Part shown: one piece after another, positions 8,961 through 18,674 of the stretch
Layout of the letters: each line of letters starts with the position of its first letter
Position numbering within the stretch: the stretch's first letter is position 1
Origin: Treponema denticola
GTDB lineage: Bacteria; Spirochaetota; Spirochaetia; Treponematales; Treponemataceae
Direction: 5' to 3'
Assembly: GCF_024400535.1 (NCBI RefSeq)
Contig: NZ_CP038800.1
Coordinates: 2,666,001 to 2,730,000, forward strand
DNA: 64,000 nt
Made by a program: the position numbers and the translations under genes
Notes under the pieces: model-generated
The model's database searches: none
Told to the model about the DNA's origin: nothing
What the model saw: only the letters and a program-made list of their open reading frames with translations

Positions 8961-9962
8961 TTATGCTCCTTGCAGCCGAGTGCTGCATTCTTTTTGAAGT
9001 TCCCGAATTTTTCCGATTATATCGGCACCTGACAAGAGAGCAGCCTTATCAAAAAAGGCAATCGCCTTATCAGGTCTTTCCATATTCATATAACACATAC
9101 CCAAATACATAAGGGCATCTCCTATCTTTAAAGACTTGGGATGCTGAGAAATAAAGCCCGTTAAAAGCTGTAGACAGCGCACATATTCTTTTTGGGCATG
9201 GAGAGCTTTTCCCGCACCGATATATGCCTTGTCGGTAATTTCATCGCCTGCCCCTGCCTCGATTACGGCATGATATTGATTATAGGCAGCCTCAAACTCT
9301 CCCTTTTCCAAAAAATCTTCAGCCTTATTATATGCAAGATAGACCGTGCCGTCGGCAACCGGTGCCGGTTTTTCAGGCTGAACAAAAGAAGCCTCATTAT
9401 TATGTCCTTCTGCATTTCCGAAAGAGCGGCCTGCAGCCTCTGCCGTACTTCTAACAATTTGGTCTACTTCTGAGATGTATTTTCCATTGGGGTAAATAGT
9501 TTTATACCTTGAACCTACCTGCCCTGCCGCCTGATAATGTTGGGAAGAATAAAAGGCATTCATAACATTAAAAAGGCCCTCTTCAGGATTTGTTTCTTCT
9601 TCACTGTCCAAAAGAGAGGCTAACTGTTTATGAATAGCTCTAAGCTGGCGGGAAAACACCTTTATCATCTGTAAAATAATACGGGTATTCGTCTGTGCAA
9701 AGGCTTCAAATCCCTTGCTTGTAAAAGAATAAACTATGGAATCGGTTAAAACCATTGCGCTTTCCTCTCTAGGATAATTACCCAATGCCGATTTTACTCC
9801 AAAAAATTCTCCTGTCTTTATATAGTCGGTAACCTGTTCTCCGGTTTCAATATCTATAGATGTAAGAGCTATGCTGCCCGTATTTAAAAGGAAAACACGT
9901 TCATCAAAATCGCCGGAGAAATAAACTACTGAATTTGCCTTGTAATTAATAGCCTTAGGCAT
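8961..9962 (-). CDS. Cyclic-nucleotide-binding domain protein with TPR repeats
   Basis: The start is ATG at 9962 (MPKAINYKANSVVYF), with GGGAGG about 6 bp upstream, rather than the longer reading from 9980. Residues ~5-115 form a cNMP-binding domain (TGEFFGVKSALGNYPREESA). After a linker, residues ~205-325 hold tetratricopeptide-type helices (AEDFLEKGEFEAAYNQYH, ALMYLGMCYMNMERPDKA). No DNA-binding domain is seen, so this is more likely a sensor or scaffold partner of the next gene's regulator than a transcription factor. It is the first gene of the operon running to apbE. Confidence 0.8.
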   Translation of the reverse strand: MPKAINYKANSVVYFSGDFDERVFLLNTGSIALTSIDIETGEQVTDYIKTGEFFGVKSALGNYPREESAMVLTDSIVYSFTSKGFEAFAQTNTRIILQMIKVFSRQLRAIHKQLASLLDSEEETNPEEGLFNVMNAFYSSQHYQAAGQVGSRYKTIYPNGKYISEVDQIVRSTAEAAGRSFGNAEGHNNEASFVQPEKPAPVADGTVYLAYNKAEDFLEKGEFEAAYNQYHAVIEAGAGDEITDKAYIGAGKALHAQKEYVRCLQLLTGFISQHPKSLKIGDALMYLGMCYMNMERPDKAIAFFDKAALLSGADIIGKIRELQKECSTRLQGA

Positions 9963-10045
9963 TACGGCCTCCCAATACAAAACTTGCGTTCTTATATTTT
10001 AACATATTTTTTAAGAAAAACCTAGCCCTTCTTTGTTTTTTTTGA

Positions 10046-10060
10046 TATAATCTTTTTCTA
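10046..10060 (+). promoter_or_regulatory. -10 element giving a leaderless start for the PHP gene
   Basis: TATAAT at 10046-10051 lies 8 bp before the ATG at 10060, so the transcript should begin at or within two bases of the start codon. No Shine-Dalgarno is present. The -35 region is weak. Confidence 0.5.
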
Positions 10061-10935
10061 TGGTGGACTTACACACTCATTCAACGGCATCGGACGGCAC
10101 CTTTACCCCTGCGGAACTTGCCGCAGCCGTTAAAGAGGCAGGCATTTCAGCCTTTGCCTTAACCGATCACGATATTTTAAGCGGACTCGATGAAGCTGCT
10201 GCAGAAGCTAAAAGGCAGGGTATAATTTTTATACGCGGTGTCGAAATTAGCGTTAAATGGAGCCCCGGAGAGCTCCATTTACTGGGCCTTGATTTGCGTA
10301 AAGATTCCCGTGAGCTTAACATGCTCTTACAGGATCTGCAGGATGAAAGGATAAACAGAAATCAAAGGATGGCCGAAAAATTAAAAAAAGCCGGCTTTGA
10401 TATTTCTTATGAAAAGGTAAGAGATTTTGCGGGCGGAGATCAGGGCTTGGGCCGCCCCCATTTTGCGGCCTACATGGCAGCTCATAAAATGGTCAAAAAA
10501 AATCAGGATGCCTTCGATAAGTATTTTGCAAAGGGAAGGCCTTTTTTTGAAGAAAAAGAAAATGCAGACCTTGCAGCGGCAATTTCTGCCGTAAAATCTG
10601 CAGGAGGGATTCCCGTTTTAGCTCATCCTATGTCCCTGTATTTGTCTTGGTCTTCCCTTCCCGATGTTATAGCCGATTTTAAAAGACAGGGCCTTGTGGG
10701 GCTTGAAGCTTGGAATTCTTCGACAAAATACAATGATTGTAAAAGGCTTGAAAAACTGGCGGCATCCCTCGATATGCCCATAACTGCCGGAAGCGATTTT
10801 CACGGCTCAATCCGAAAGGACAGAAAACTCGGAACAACTTCAAAAAACGGTATAAAGATTGAAGACAGGTTTTACGAAAATTTACGGGCACTCCATCCCG
10901 ACCTTCCGCCTCTGCAAGATAGTCAGGCTAATTAG
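10060..10935 (+). CDS. PHP-domain phosphoesterase (RNase AM / nucleoside bisphosphate phosphatase type)
   Basis: This 291-residue PHP-family metal-dependent phosphoesterase starts VDLHTHSTASDGTFTP, which carries the first metal-binding His pair. FALTDHD (residue ~37), an IRGVEIS segment, VLAHP near residue 190 and TAGSDFHG near residue 245 supply the rest of the site. Close relatives act on 3',5'-nucleoside bisphosphates or trim RNA 5' ends. No Shine-Dalgarno precedes the ATG (see the -10 element). The next gene starts 12 bp downstream. Confidence 0.88.
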   Translation: MVDLHTHSTASDGTFTPAELAAAVKEAGISAFALTDHDILSGLDEAAAEAKRQGIIFIRGVEISVKWSPGELHLLGLDLRKDSRELNMLLQDLQDERINRNQRMAEKLKKAGFDISYEKVRDFAGGDQGLGRPHFAAYMAAHKMVKKNQDAFDKYFAKGRPFFEEKENADLAAAISAVKSAGGIPVLAHPMSLYLSWSSLPDVIADFKRQGLVGLEAWNSSTKYNDCKRLEKLAASLDMPITAGSDFHGSIRKDRKLGTTSKNGIKIEDRFYENLRALHPDLPPLQDSQAN

Positions 10936-10947
10936 AAAATAAAAATT

Positions 10948-12162
10948 ATGCAAAAAGAAATCGTAAAAACAAAAAAGATGGTTTTCGGCGCTTCATGTAT
11001 AGCTTCCTTAAAAGACGGCAAAACCGTTTTTGTTCCCTATTCTCTTCCCGATGAGGTTTTGGAAATTTCCATCGTAAAAGAACATAAAAATTATACCGAA
11101 GGAAAAATCGAAAAAATTTTAGAAGACTCTCCCCACAGAGTAGAACCTAGGTGCCCACACTTTTATGTTTGCGGGGGCTGTAACCTCCAAACAGCCGATG
11201 ACAAATACCAGCATTTTTTAAGAAAAAGCATGGCCCTTGAAGCCCTTGATAGAGCCTTGGGTTTATATAAGGAAAAAGCTGTTTTTGAAAAGCAAGCTCT
11301 TGAAAAGAATCTTTTTGGAAAAAGTATTTTTGTAAGCGGCCCGGACTGGGATTATAGAGCCCGCTTTCAGTTTTACATTGACGAGGACGGCTCTCTTTCT
11401 TTAAAAGAAAATAAAAGTTACGGTTCGGTAAAGATAAAGGATTGCCCTATTGCAGTACCTGCAATAAGAAATCTTTTAAAATCGAATTTAAAAGAATATA
11501 CTCCGAATTCGAGAATCCATATTTTTTCGGACGGAGAAAAAATTTTTACCCAAGATAATGCAAAAGACTGTGAGGTAAGGCTTGCAGGAAAAAGGATTAA
11601 ATTTAATCCCTTGGGCTTTTTTCAATCTAATTTGGAAATGACCGAAAAACTGATAAACACGATTTTTGAATACGCAGAAATTTCAAATTCTGTTTTGGAC
11701 TTTTATTCAGGTGTGGGAACATTTTCTCTCTTTGCTTATGATCAGGCAAAAGAGATTCACCTTGTAGAACATAATAAACACGCTCTCGCTTATGCCCAAG
11801 AAAATTTTTTGATAAACAGCTCATCAAACGGAATTGTCAGAGAAAAAAAAGAAAACGGTTTCCCTAAAATTTTTTATCATGCCTTGGACGGAAAAAATTG
11901 GGCAAAAACAAAAGAATCAAAATTGAAATTCGATACGGTATTTGTAGACCCTCCGAGGAGCGGCATCGATAAGGAAGCCCTGTCTTGGTTTTGCTCAAGC
12001 GGGTCCCGTCAGATTTTTTATATCTCCTGCGACCCCGTAACCTTCGCCCGCGACACGGCAAACCTTCTTGTATCCGGCTACAAGTTAGAAAAACATTTTC
12101 TATTCGATTTTTATCCTCAAACTCACCACATTGAAACACTGGGGATTTTTAGGAAGGATTAA
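10948..12162 (+). CDS. Fe-S RNA (uracil-5-)-methyltransferase, RlmD/TrmA family
   Basis: This 404-residue SAM-dependent enzyme makes 5-methyluridine in RNA. A TRAM-like domain is at the N-terminus (SIVKEHKNYTEGKIEKI). CPHFYVCGGCNLQ near residue 70 gives the [4Fe-4S] Cys cluster. The SAM site VLDFYSGVGTFSLF (~250), VFVDPPRSGID (~330) and the catalytic YISCDPVTFARD (~360) follow. The rRNA target position cannot be told from sequence. No clear Shine-Dalgarno precedes the ATG, so coupling with the PHP gene is likely. Confidence 0.9.
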   Translation: MQKEIVKTKKMVFGASCIASLKDGKTVFVPYSLPDEVLEISIVKEHKNYTEGKIEKILEDSPHRVEPRCPHFYVCGGCNLQTADDKYQHFLRKSMALEALDRALGLYKEKAVFEKQALEKNLFGKSIFVSGPDWDYRARFQFYIDEDGSLSLKENKSYGSVKIKDCPIAVPAIRNLLKSNLKEYTPNSRIHIFSDGEKIFTQDNAKDCEVRLAGKRIKFNPLGFFQSNLEMTEKLINTIFEYAEISNSVLDFYSGVGTFSLFAYDQAKEIHLVEHNKHALAYAQENFLINSSSNGIVREKKENGFPKIFYHALDGKNWAKTKESKLKFDTVFVDPPRSGIDKEALSWFCSSGSRQIFYISCDPVTFARDTANLLVSGYKLEKHFLFDFYPQTHHIETLGIFRKD

Positions 12163-12234
12163 TTCTTAACCGCTCCCTATTTCTATAAGTTTTTTCGTCT
12201 CTAAATTTTCTTCTTTACTAAATCCTTATAAGTG

Positions 12235-12243
12235 TGCTATAAT
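12235..12243 (+). promoter_or_regulatory. Extended -10 promoter of the restriction-modification gene
   Basis: TGC-TATAAT at 12235-12243 is an extended -10 element. The predicted start is near 12250, giving a ~27-nt leader that holds AGGAG at 12263-12267. The -35 region is poor. Confidence 0.5.
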
Positions 12244-12276
12244 ACCCTAAATATACAAATAATAGGAGTAGTCGAG

Positions 12277-15201
12277 GTGTCCATTAAGGCAAAAGACATG
12301 ACGATGGCTGAACGCAAGGAGCGTGTGACGCAGCTGGTAAATCACTTTAAAGAAAATGAGGTATTTTATCTTTCCAAGAATTTTGTGGAAAGCGAAGTGC
12401 GCAATAAGTTTATCGATCCGCTGCTTGAATGCCTGAAGTGGGATGTCAAAAACGAGAAGGGTGCGCGGCATGACCGGCAGGAGGTCATTACCGAAGACCG
12501 CGTAGTGATGAACGGTCAGGTAAAGCATCCCGACTATACGCTCTGTTACGGGGGCGAGCGGAAGATGTATGTGGAAGCAAAACAGCCGAGCGTTGACCTT
12601 AAAACAAATCCTGAACCTGCACTTCAGGTGCGGAGGTATGCGTATACATCGAAGATGCCGATTGCGGTGCTTACGGACTTTCAGGAATTGGCAATTTACG
12701 ACACGCGGATTAAGCCGTCCGAAAAAGACACTGCTTCAACTGCCCGCATTGAGTATCTAACCTACGATAAGCTCACCGAAAAATTTGAAGAGTTGTACAA
12801 TAAAATCAGCTGGGATGCCGTTGACCTCGGCACCTTCGATACTTATCACGAAGGCAATAAGGATAAGCGGGGAACGGCAACCGTTGACGATGACATTTTG
12901 AATATGATCGAAAAATGGCGTACAGTGCTTGCCGAAGATATTGCTCTGCATAACGAAGGAATCGATGAATTCAATTTGACGGCTGCCGTGCAAAAAATTA
13001 TCGATAGGATTCTCTTTTTGCGGATTTGTGAAGATAAAGAAATCGAAGAAGGAAATCAGCTTAAAAAAATTGCGGCACAAAAAACGAATATTTATAAAAA
13101 TGTGCAGAAGCTTTTTGAAAGTGCGAATGCTAAATTTAATGCGGGGCCTTTTGCTTCCGATACATGGCTTGACGGGCTTGCTGTTGCGGATAAAACGCTT
13201 ATCAGTATTATCAATGCGCTCTATTATCCTGAATGTCAGTATGAGTTGAGTGTGCTGCCAGTTGAAATACTCGGTTCCATTTATGAACGCTTTTTGGGAA
13301 AGATTATCCGCTTTACGCGCAAAACGAAGAACGGGCACAGCATAGAAATTCTTGAAAAGCCGGAAGTACAAAAAGCTGGGGGTGTGTATTATACGCCGCC
13401 TTATATCGTTAAATACATCGTTGAAAACACAATCGGTAAAAAGCTTGCAGGCAAAACGCCTGATGAAGTAAAGAGTTTGAGCTTTGTAGACCCCGCTTGC
13501 GGTTCCGGGAGCTTTCTTGTCGGGGCGTATCAGTATTTGCTGGACTGGCACTTGGATTGGTATTATGCGGAAGCGCGGCGTGCGCAGGCAGAGAAGAAGG
13601 GGCTTATCTACAAAGATGCGGCAACGCAAGGGTATAAGCTGAGCATTGAAGAGAAAAAACGTATTTTACTAAACAATATCTACGGTGTGGATATCGACGC
13701 ACAGGCGGTGGAGGTAACAAAGCTTTCGCTCTTTTTGAAGCTCTTGGAAAATGAGGGCAAGGCGCTTTCCGCAACGGGACAGGCTGCACTGTTCAGAACG
13801 AGCGACATACAGGCAAAAATTTTACCGGATATGTCGCACAATATTAAATGCGGAAACAGCCTTATCGGAACGGATTATTACGCCGGTAAAGATTTAACGC
13901 TTTTCGGTATAGAGGAGCAGCGCAAGGTGAATGCCTTTGACTGGGATGTACAGTTCCCTGATATTTTTGCACACGGCGGTTTTGACTGCGTGATTGGGAA
14001 TCCGCCGTATTTGAGAGTACAGGGACTTCGTGAAAATTATGAAGAAGAAGCAAAATTCTACGAAAAGGAATATAAGGCAGCAACGGGACGATTTGATTTT
14101 TACATTCTTTTCATGGAAAAAGGATTTAATTTGTTGAATAAAGAGGGCATACAGTCTTTTATTCTTCCTCATAAATTTATCAATAGTGATTTTGGAACCG
14201 GTATAAGACAATTTATTTATGATAATCGTGCTCTAAAAAGCATTGTTCACTTTGAATCGCATCTCGTGTTTAATGCCGCTTCTGTGTATACCTGTATTAT
14301 TGAGCTTTCACATAATAATGATACATTTAGGTTTATTAAGACTGAACCTGAAAAGATAGCTGAAAAATTACATTTTGATATTTTATCGTTGGATGTTTTG
14401 AAAGACAGCGCCCCTTGGCAGTTAGCATCTTCAGTTGATAATGCCCTTATCGATAAACTGAGATTGCAAAAGTTCACCGTTAAGGATGTTTTTCATGGTA
14501 TATTTCAAGGAATTGTAAGCGGTGATAATAAAGCATTTTATCTCTCCGATTGTAGATTAGACGAGCAATATATTACTGGTTATAATTCTATAACTGAAAC
14601 ATATATTCAAATCGAGAAAAGTGTTTGCACGCCTATTCTTACGGGTAAAACTATTAATAGATATAACTTTATGAATAAAAAGGAATATATTATTTATCCT
14701 TATCATAGTGCGAATGGGAAAACTATTTTCTATACAGAAAATGAAATGAAAACGAATTTTCCAAAATGCTATGAATATTTCAAATCAATAAAAGCACGTC
14801 TTTCAAAACGGGGAACTGCCTCTATGAAGTATCCGATATGGTACGCTTTATGGAATGCAAGAAATACTCATATATTGTCCAGTAAAAAAATACTTACACC
14901 CGATATTTGCTTTGGAACTTCAATGTGTTTTGATTCAGAAGGTAAATATTACTACAACGATACTTCGTATGGCTTAATTCTTAATGATAGCAATGAGGAT
15001 AGATATTATGCTTATCTTGCTATATTGAACTCAAAGGTAACATGGTATTTTCTACAACAGACAGGTACTTCACTACGTGGAGGCTTTTTTCGATTTAAAA
15101 CAAAATATCTTGAACCTTTCCCTTTACCGGAACTGAATACAGAACACATAGAAATGCTTACACGACTTGCAAAATCTATGCTACTGCACAGGAACAGCTG
15201 A
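12277..15201 (+). CDS. Type IIG restriction-modification enzyme (Eco57I-like), C-terminus lost to a frameshift
   Basis: This ~974-residue fused endonuclease and adenine methyltransferase is read from GTG 12277, which has AGGAG 9 bp upstream (ATG 12298 is the alternative). PDYTL ... YVEAKQ near residues 85-103 is the PD-(D/E)XK nuclease. DPACGSGSFLVGAYQ (~404) is SAM motif I, and CVIGNPPYLRVQ (~574) is the NPPY catalytic motif of N6-adenine methyltransferases. The last ~300 residues are the target-recognition region and are more AT-rich than the first half. The frame stops at 15201, but the usual helical C-terminal end continues one frame over to 15335, which points to a single-base deletion near 15182. 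The enzyme may still work or may be damaged. Confidence 0.85.
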   Translation: MSIKAKDMTMAERKERVTQLVNHFKENEVFYLSKNFVESEVRNKFIDPLLECLKWDVKNEKGARHDRQEVITEDRVVMNGQVKHPDYTLCYGGERKMYVEAKQPSVDLKTNPEPALQVRRYAYTSKMPIAVLTDFQELAIYDTRIKPSEKDTASTARIEYLTYDKLTEKFEELYNKISWDAVDLGTFDTYHEGNKDKRGTATVDDDILNMIEKWRTVLAEDIALHNEGIDEFNLTAAVQKIIDRILFLRICEDKEIEEGNQLKKIAAQKTNIYKNVQKLFESANAKFNAGPFASDTWLDGLAVADKTLISIINALYYPECQYELSVLPVEILGSIYERFLGKIIRFTRKTKNGHSIEILEKPEVQKAGGVYYTPPYIVKYIVENTIGKKLAGKTPDEVKSLSFVDPACGSGSFLVGAYQYLLDWHLDWYYAEARRAQAEKKGLIYKDAATQGYKLSIEEKKRILLNNIYGVDIDAQAVEVTKLSLFLKLLENEGKALSATGQAALFRTSDIQAKILPDMSHNIKCGNSLIGTDYYAGKDLTLFGIEEQRKVNAFDWDVQFPDIFAHGGFDCVIGNPPYLRVQGLRENYEEEAKFYEKEYKAATGRFDFYILFMEKGFNLLNKEGIQSFILPHKFINSDFGTGIRQFIYDNRALKSIVHFESHLVFNAASVYTCIIELSHNNDTFRFIKTEPEKIAEKLHFDILSLDVLKDSAPWQLASSVDNALIDKLRLQKFTVKDVFHGIFQGIVSGDNKAFYLSDCRLDEQYITGYNSITETYIQIEKSVCTPILTGKTINRYNFMNKKEYIIYPYHSANGKTIFYTENEMKTNFPKCYEYFKSIKARLSKRGTASMKYPIWYALWNARNTHILSSKKILTPDICFGTSMCFDSEGKYYYNDTSYGLILNDSNEDRYYAYLAILNSKVTWYFLQQTGTSLRGGFFRFKTKYLEPFPLPELNTEHIEMLTRLAKSMLLHRNS

Positions 15202-15335
15202 ACAGTGCAATCTCCGATTCTGATAAAAAATTCTTGCAGCAAAGGGTTGATGTTTTGGATAAGCAGATAAATGCTGTTGTTTATGGGCTGTACGGGCTGA
15301 CTGAGGATGAGGTGAAGGTTGTGGAGGGGAAGTAG
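15183..15335 (+). pseudogene. Detached C-terminal end of the type IIG enzyme
   Basis: From 15183 this frame reads TAQEQLNSAISDSDKKF and on to VVYGLYGLTEDEVKVVEGK before the stop at 15333-15335. The closing 'YGLTEDEVKVVEG' is the standard end of Eco57I-type and type I modification proteins. Adding one base after 15182 would join it smoothly to the main frame. No homopolymer or short repeat lies at the junction, so this looks like a fixed mutation, or an assembly error, rather than phase variation. Confidence 0.8.
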
Positions 15336-15342
15336 GAAAATT

Positions 15343-18300
15343 ATGGAAGATAACACGAATGCAGAAACAAACGTATATCCTAAACTTATCAAGAATATGC
15401 CTTGTGCAGAAGATTTATTTGCCGGTAAAGCACATACAACAATTGCAGCAAATATTTGTGATACTATAAAAAATAATCCTGATTGCCGCATGATAGGTCT
15501 TGATGGCTCTTGGGGCTCCGGTAAATCAAACCTGTTAAAGATAGTAGAAAAGCAGCTTAATCAACAAGAGAGTGAAAAATATCATTTTTTTCTATATGAT
15601 GCATGGGGACATCAAGAAGATATTCAAAGACGTGCGATTTTAGAAAATCTAACCGAGTTTCTGGTTAAAGATAAAACAAATAAAAAAGTTGACCATCCAA
15701 AAAATTGGGAAAAAAGATTGTCAGAATTATTATCTAAAACAAAGGTGGTTGAGTCCAAGACCATTCCAAAGTTTAGCGGTGGAATGGTGATTGCATTGTT
15801 AACGATAATATTCCCCCCTATAATAACTTCAATATTAAAAGTACTCAAAGTAAATACAGAAAATATTACAACGTATACATACATTGTATTTGCAATGCTC
15901 CTTGTCCTTTTTTTTATTTATAAAGTATGTAAGACCCGTTCTATTAAAGAAGCCTTTTCAGCTTTATTTTCTTTTTATACGAAAGATAGAAATGATATAA
16001 TATCGTACGAGAGCATATCGGAATCAATTCCCGATTCTCGAAAGTTTAAAAAATGGATAAAAGATATATCCGAGACATTATGTGATAACAATAATCTCAT
16101 AATCATTTTTGATAATATGGATAGACTTCCATCGGATAAGGTGCAAGAACTTTGGTCATCTATTCATAGTTTTTTCGCAGAAGAAAGATACGAACATATA
16201 TGGGTTATTGTTCCTTTTGATAGAATGCATATACGAAATGCTTTTAAGAAAGAAGATATACAAATACCTAAGACAGAAAAAGAAAATACTTCTGCAGATA
16301 AATACATATGCTATGGTGATGATTTTATCAATAAAACCTTTGATGTTGTTTATAGAGTATCGCCGCCTATTATGTCGGACTGGAAAGGTTATTTTAGAAT
16401 GCAGTGGCATGAAGCATTTGGAGATATAATTGATCAAAATAACTATGAAAATGTCATGCAAATATATGACATGCTCACAATAGAACAATCGCCTCGAAAA
16501 ATTATTGCATTTATAAATGAAATAGTAACAATTAAACAAATTGTAAAAGATACCATACCTTATCAATACATTGCGTTATACATATTCGGTAAGCAAAGTA
16601 TAACCGAAAAAGGTATTATTGAGATCTTCTCGCCTACCTTTTTAGGTGCTATTGAATTCTTATACAAAAATGATAGTGACTTAGCAAAATATCTTGCAGC
16701 GTTGTATTACCAGCTACCGCCAGAGCAAGTAGAGAGTGTTATATTTAAGGAAAAACTTAAGCAGTCGCTTGATAATAAAGATATAAATACCGTTAAAGAA
16801 ATCAGTAAATCTTCCCTTTTTATTGATGTATTAGAATCTGCCGTACCGCTCGTTACCAGCATCGGTAATGCTGTAGAAGTTATTAGCGATATTTTTGATG
16901 ATAAGACGAACAATCCGTATGTCAAACATATTTGGAGAGTTCTTTACAATAAAGCAAGAGGTAAAGCAGAAATAAAACTTGAAAATTATCAGTATATATT
17001 ACTTAAACATATTGAAACACCTATACAATATCTAAAAGCTATTGTAGACACATTAGCAAATGATAAGAATTTTAATCCTAAGCAATATTATAGTGATATT
17101 AAAAAAATTTCTGAATTAAAAAATATTGATGTATTTTCTTATCTCACTTCAAAAAAACTAAGTATTGAACAGTTCATCGCCTTTATTAATCTTGCTGAAT
17201 CCAAAATCAATAGTTATAGAATTAGCTGTGACAATAATGAACTTGATACATATTTATCTGAACTGGAGATTGAAAAACTAAAGGAAGTTACATTTATACC
17301 GCATATTGTAGAAAATTATACCTTTAAAAAATACAAATCAAAACTAATTGATAGCATTAAAAGTAATCAGAGCAATAAAGAATATATTGAAATATTATAC
17401 ACCCGATTAAAAGAATTGGAACGTCATGTTCCACAAGGTCTCTTATCGGATAGCAATATATACTCCCTCTTTACTGGTTGGGATACTAAAAATGATTTTT
17501 ACTATGACTTAATTTGTATGAGAATTGCACGATTTGATCAATTTTCATATCAAAGCTATTTTGAGAATATTTTTAAAAGCACTGATGATAATACCACTGC
17601 AAAGATTTCGGAAAGAATTGAGTACTACACAACTTATGGAGATATTCTTATTAATCTGTCGGAAATGAATTTTCCACTTTATAAACACGTTGCACAAAAA
17701 CTTACTGAAAACCACTATGGTATATCTACTGCAGATATAGAAGAAATATTAAATAAGTATGATGTTATTAGTAAAAAACTAGGACTTGCCCATGAAGTAT
17801 TGATTTCTCGTTTAAATGGATGGAGTGAGTATGCAATCAAAGATATTACTATATCTAATATAACAAATATACCCGTTGAATTTTTTAAAGCTGTAAGTAC
17901 TGAAGACATTAATAATAAGTTGACACAACATTGTATGAATATACTTGATGAGTACTTTAAGAACCTTACTAAAGAACAATGGATTGAAGAAATCAAAACT
18001 GAAGGCTTTGCTTATCAAACAATCGAATACAGTACGCTACCGCATTATGCTGTTGAAGCATTGGAAGAAGTTATTAAAAATTTTATAAAGTCAGAATCAG
18101 GTTTTACAAATTGCTCTGAACAAATTAAGTACCTTATCAGTAAAGCTGAAAATGATAAACATCCATTACAGACAGGTGCAAAAAATATACGAGATATCTT
18201 TACGCGCGGAGAAGTAACTATGACCTCCGATATATTCTCGGTTATAGGTTCATTCTTACTAAAATATGGAAAACTTGAAGAAAACAAAGAGTCCTTGCGT

Positions 18301-18519
18301 ACAGTATTCCCTACGGATGTTATTGATTCACATATAGAAATCTTGTTAAATTTTTTGGAAACTATTAAAAAAACAATACAAAAAGCAGATGAATCAGACC
18401 AAGAGACATTTAAAGAAAATATTAGAATAAAGATAGATAAAAATGAAAAAATAGGAGAATTTGCCAAGAAGCTTGGAATAACTAAACATGAGAACAAAGA
18501 AAATACAGAAAATAACTAA
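15343..18519 (+). CDS. KAP-family P-loop NTPase, membrane-associated
   Basis: The protein is 1058 residues from ATG 15343 (a longer reading from 15319 overlaps the previous gene's end). Walker A is GSWGSGKS at residues ~55-62. LYDAWGHQEDIQRRA follows at ~85, and Walker B is LIIIFDNMDRLPSDKVQ near residue 255 with a downstream VIVPFDR. Two membrane segments lie between the Walker motifs (about residues 145-165 and 180-197), the defining KAP arrangement. The ~650-residue C-terminal part is alpha-helical and unassigned. It starts 8 bp after the modification gene's original stop, so the two form an operon. KAP NTPases occur in defence islands, where this one probably belongs; its exact role is unknown. 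Confidence 0.85.
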   Translation: MEDNTNAETNVYPKLIKNMPCAEDLFAGKAHTTIAANICDTIKNNPDCRMIGLDGSWGSGKSNLLKIVEKQLNQQESEKYHFFLYDAWGHQEDIQRRAILENLTEFLVKDKTNKKVDHPKNWEKRLSELLSKTKVVESKTIPKFSGGMVIALLTIIFPPIITSILKVLKVNTENITTYTYIVFAMLLVLFFIYKVCKTRSIKEAFSALFSFYTKDRNDIISYESISESIPDSRKFKKWIKDISETLCDNNNLIIIFDNMDRLPSDKVQELWSSIHSFFAEERYEHIWVIVPFDRMHIRNAFKKEDIQIPKTEKENTSADKYICYGDDFINKTFDVVYRVSPPIMSDWKGYFRMQWHEAFGDIIDQNNYENVMQIYDMLTIEQSPRKIIAFINEIVTIKQIVKDTIPYQYIALYIFGKQSITEKGIIEIFSPTFLGAIEFLYKNDSDLAKYLAALYYQLPPEQVESVIFKEKLKQSLDNKDINTVKEISKSSLFIDVLESAVPLVTSIGNAVEVISDIFDDKTNNPYVKHIWRVLYNKARGKAEIKLENYQYILLKHIETPIQYLKAIVDTLANDKNFNPKQYYSDIKKISELKNIDVFSYLTSKKLSIEQFIAFINLAESKINSYRISCDNNELDTYLSELEIEKLKEVTFIPHIVENYTFKKYKSKLIDSIKSNQSNKEYIEILYTRLKELERHVPQGLLSDSNIYSLFTGWDTKNDFYYDLICMRIARFDQFSYQSYFENIFKSTDDNTTAKISERIEYYTTYGDILINLSEMNFPLYKHVAQKLTENHYGISTADIEEILNKYDVISKKLGLAHEVLISRLNGWSEYAIKDITISNITNIPVEFFKAVSTEDINNKLTQHCMNILDEYFKNLTKEQWIEEIKTEGFAYQTIEYSTLPHYAVEALEEVIKNFIKSESGFTNCSEQIKYLISKAENDKHPLQTGAKNIRDIFTRGEVTMTSDIFSVIGSFLLKYGKLEENKESLRTVFPTDVIDSHIEILLNFLETIKKTIQKADESDQETFKENIRIKIDKNEKIGEFAKKLGITKHENKENTENN

Positions 18520-18546
18520 ATTATAATTACGAAAGGATGAGCCCCA

Positions 18547-18672
18547 ATATCCTACGAAACAATTATTGAACAAGTAAAAATGCTGCCGGAACGGTTCTGT
18601 AAGGTAATTGCAGCCTGCTTTAATACCATATGGAACATCAGATTTACTTTTATAGAAAAAGAAAGGACGTAA
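18547..18672 (+). pseudogene. Remnant of a small DUF2281/antitoxin-like gene
   Basis: The frame reads ISYETIIEQVKMLPERFCK and on to a stop at 18670-18672. The start resembles the 'MSYETIIEQVKMLPE' opening of small DUF2281-type proteins often found as antitoxin partners. ATA stands where ATG is expected, though GAAAGGA sits at the right distance before it. The second half (CFNTIWNIRFTFIEKERT) does not look like the family, so the gene is probably decayed. Confidence 0.35.
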
Positions 18673-18674
18673 AA

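Noticed and set aside
15178-15201. Phase-variable switch in the type IIG gene
   Set aside because: The frameshift site has no homopolymer or short tandem repeat, so slippage-based switching is unlikely.
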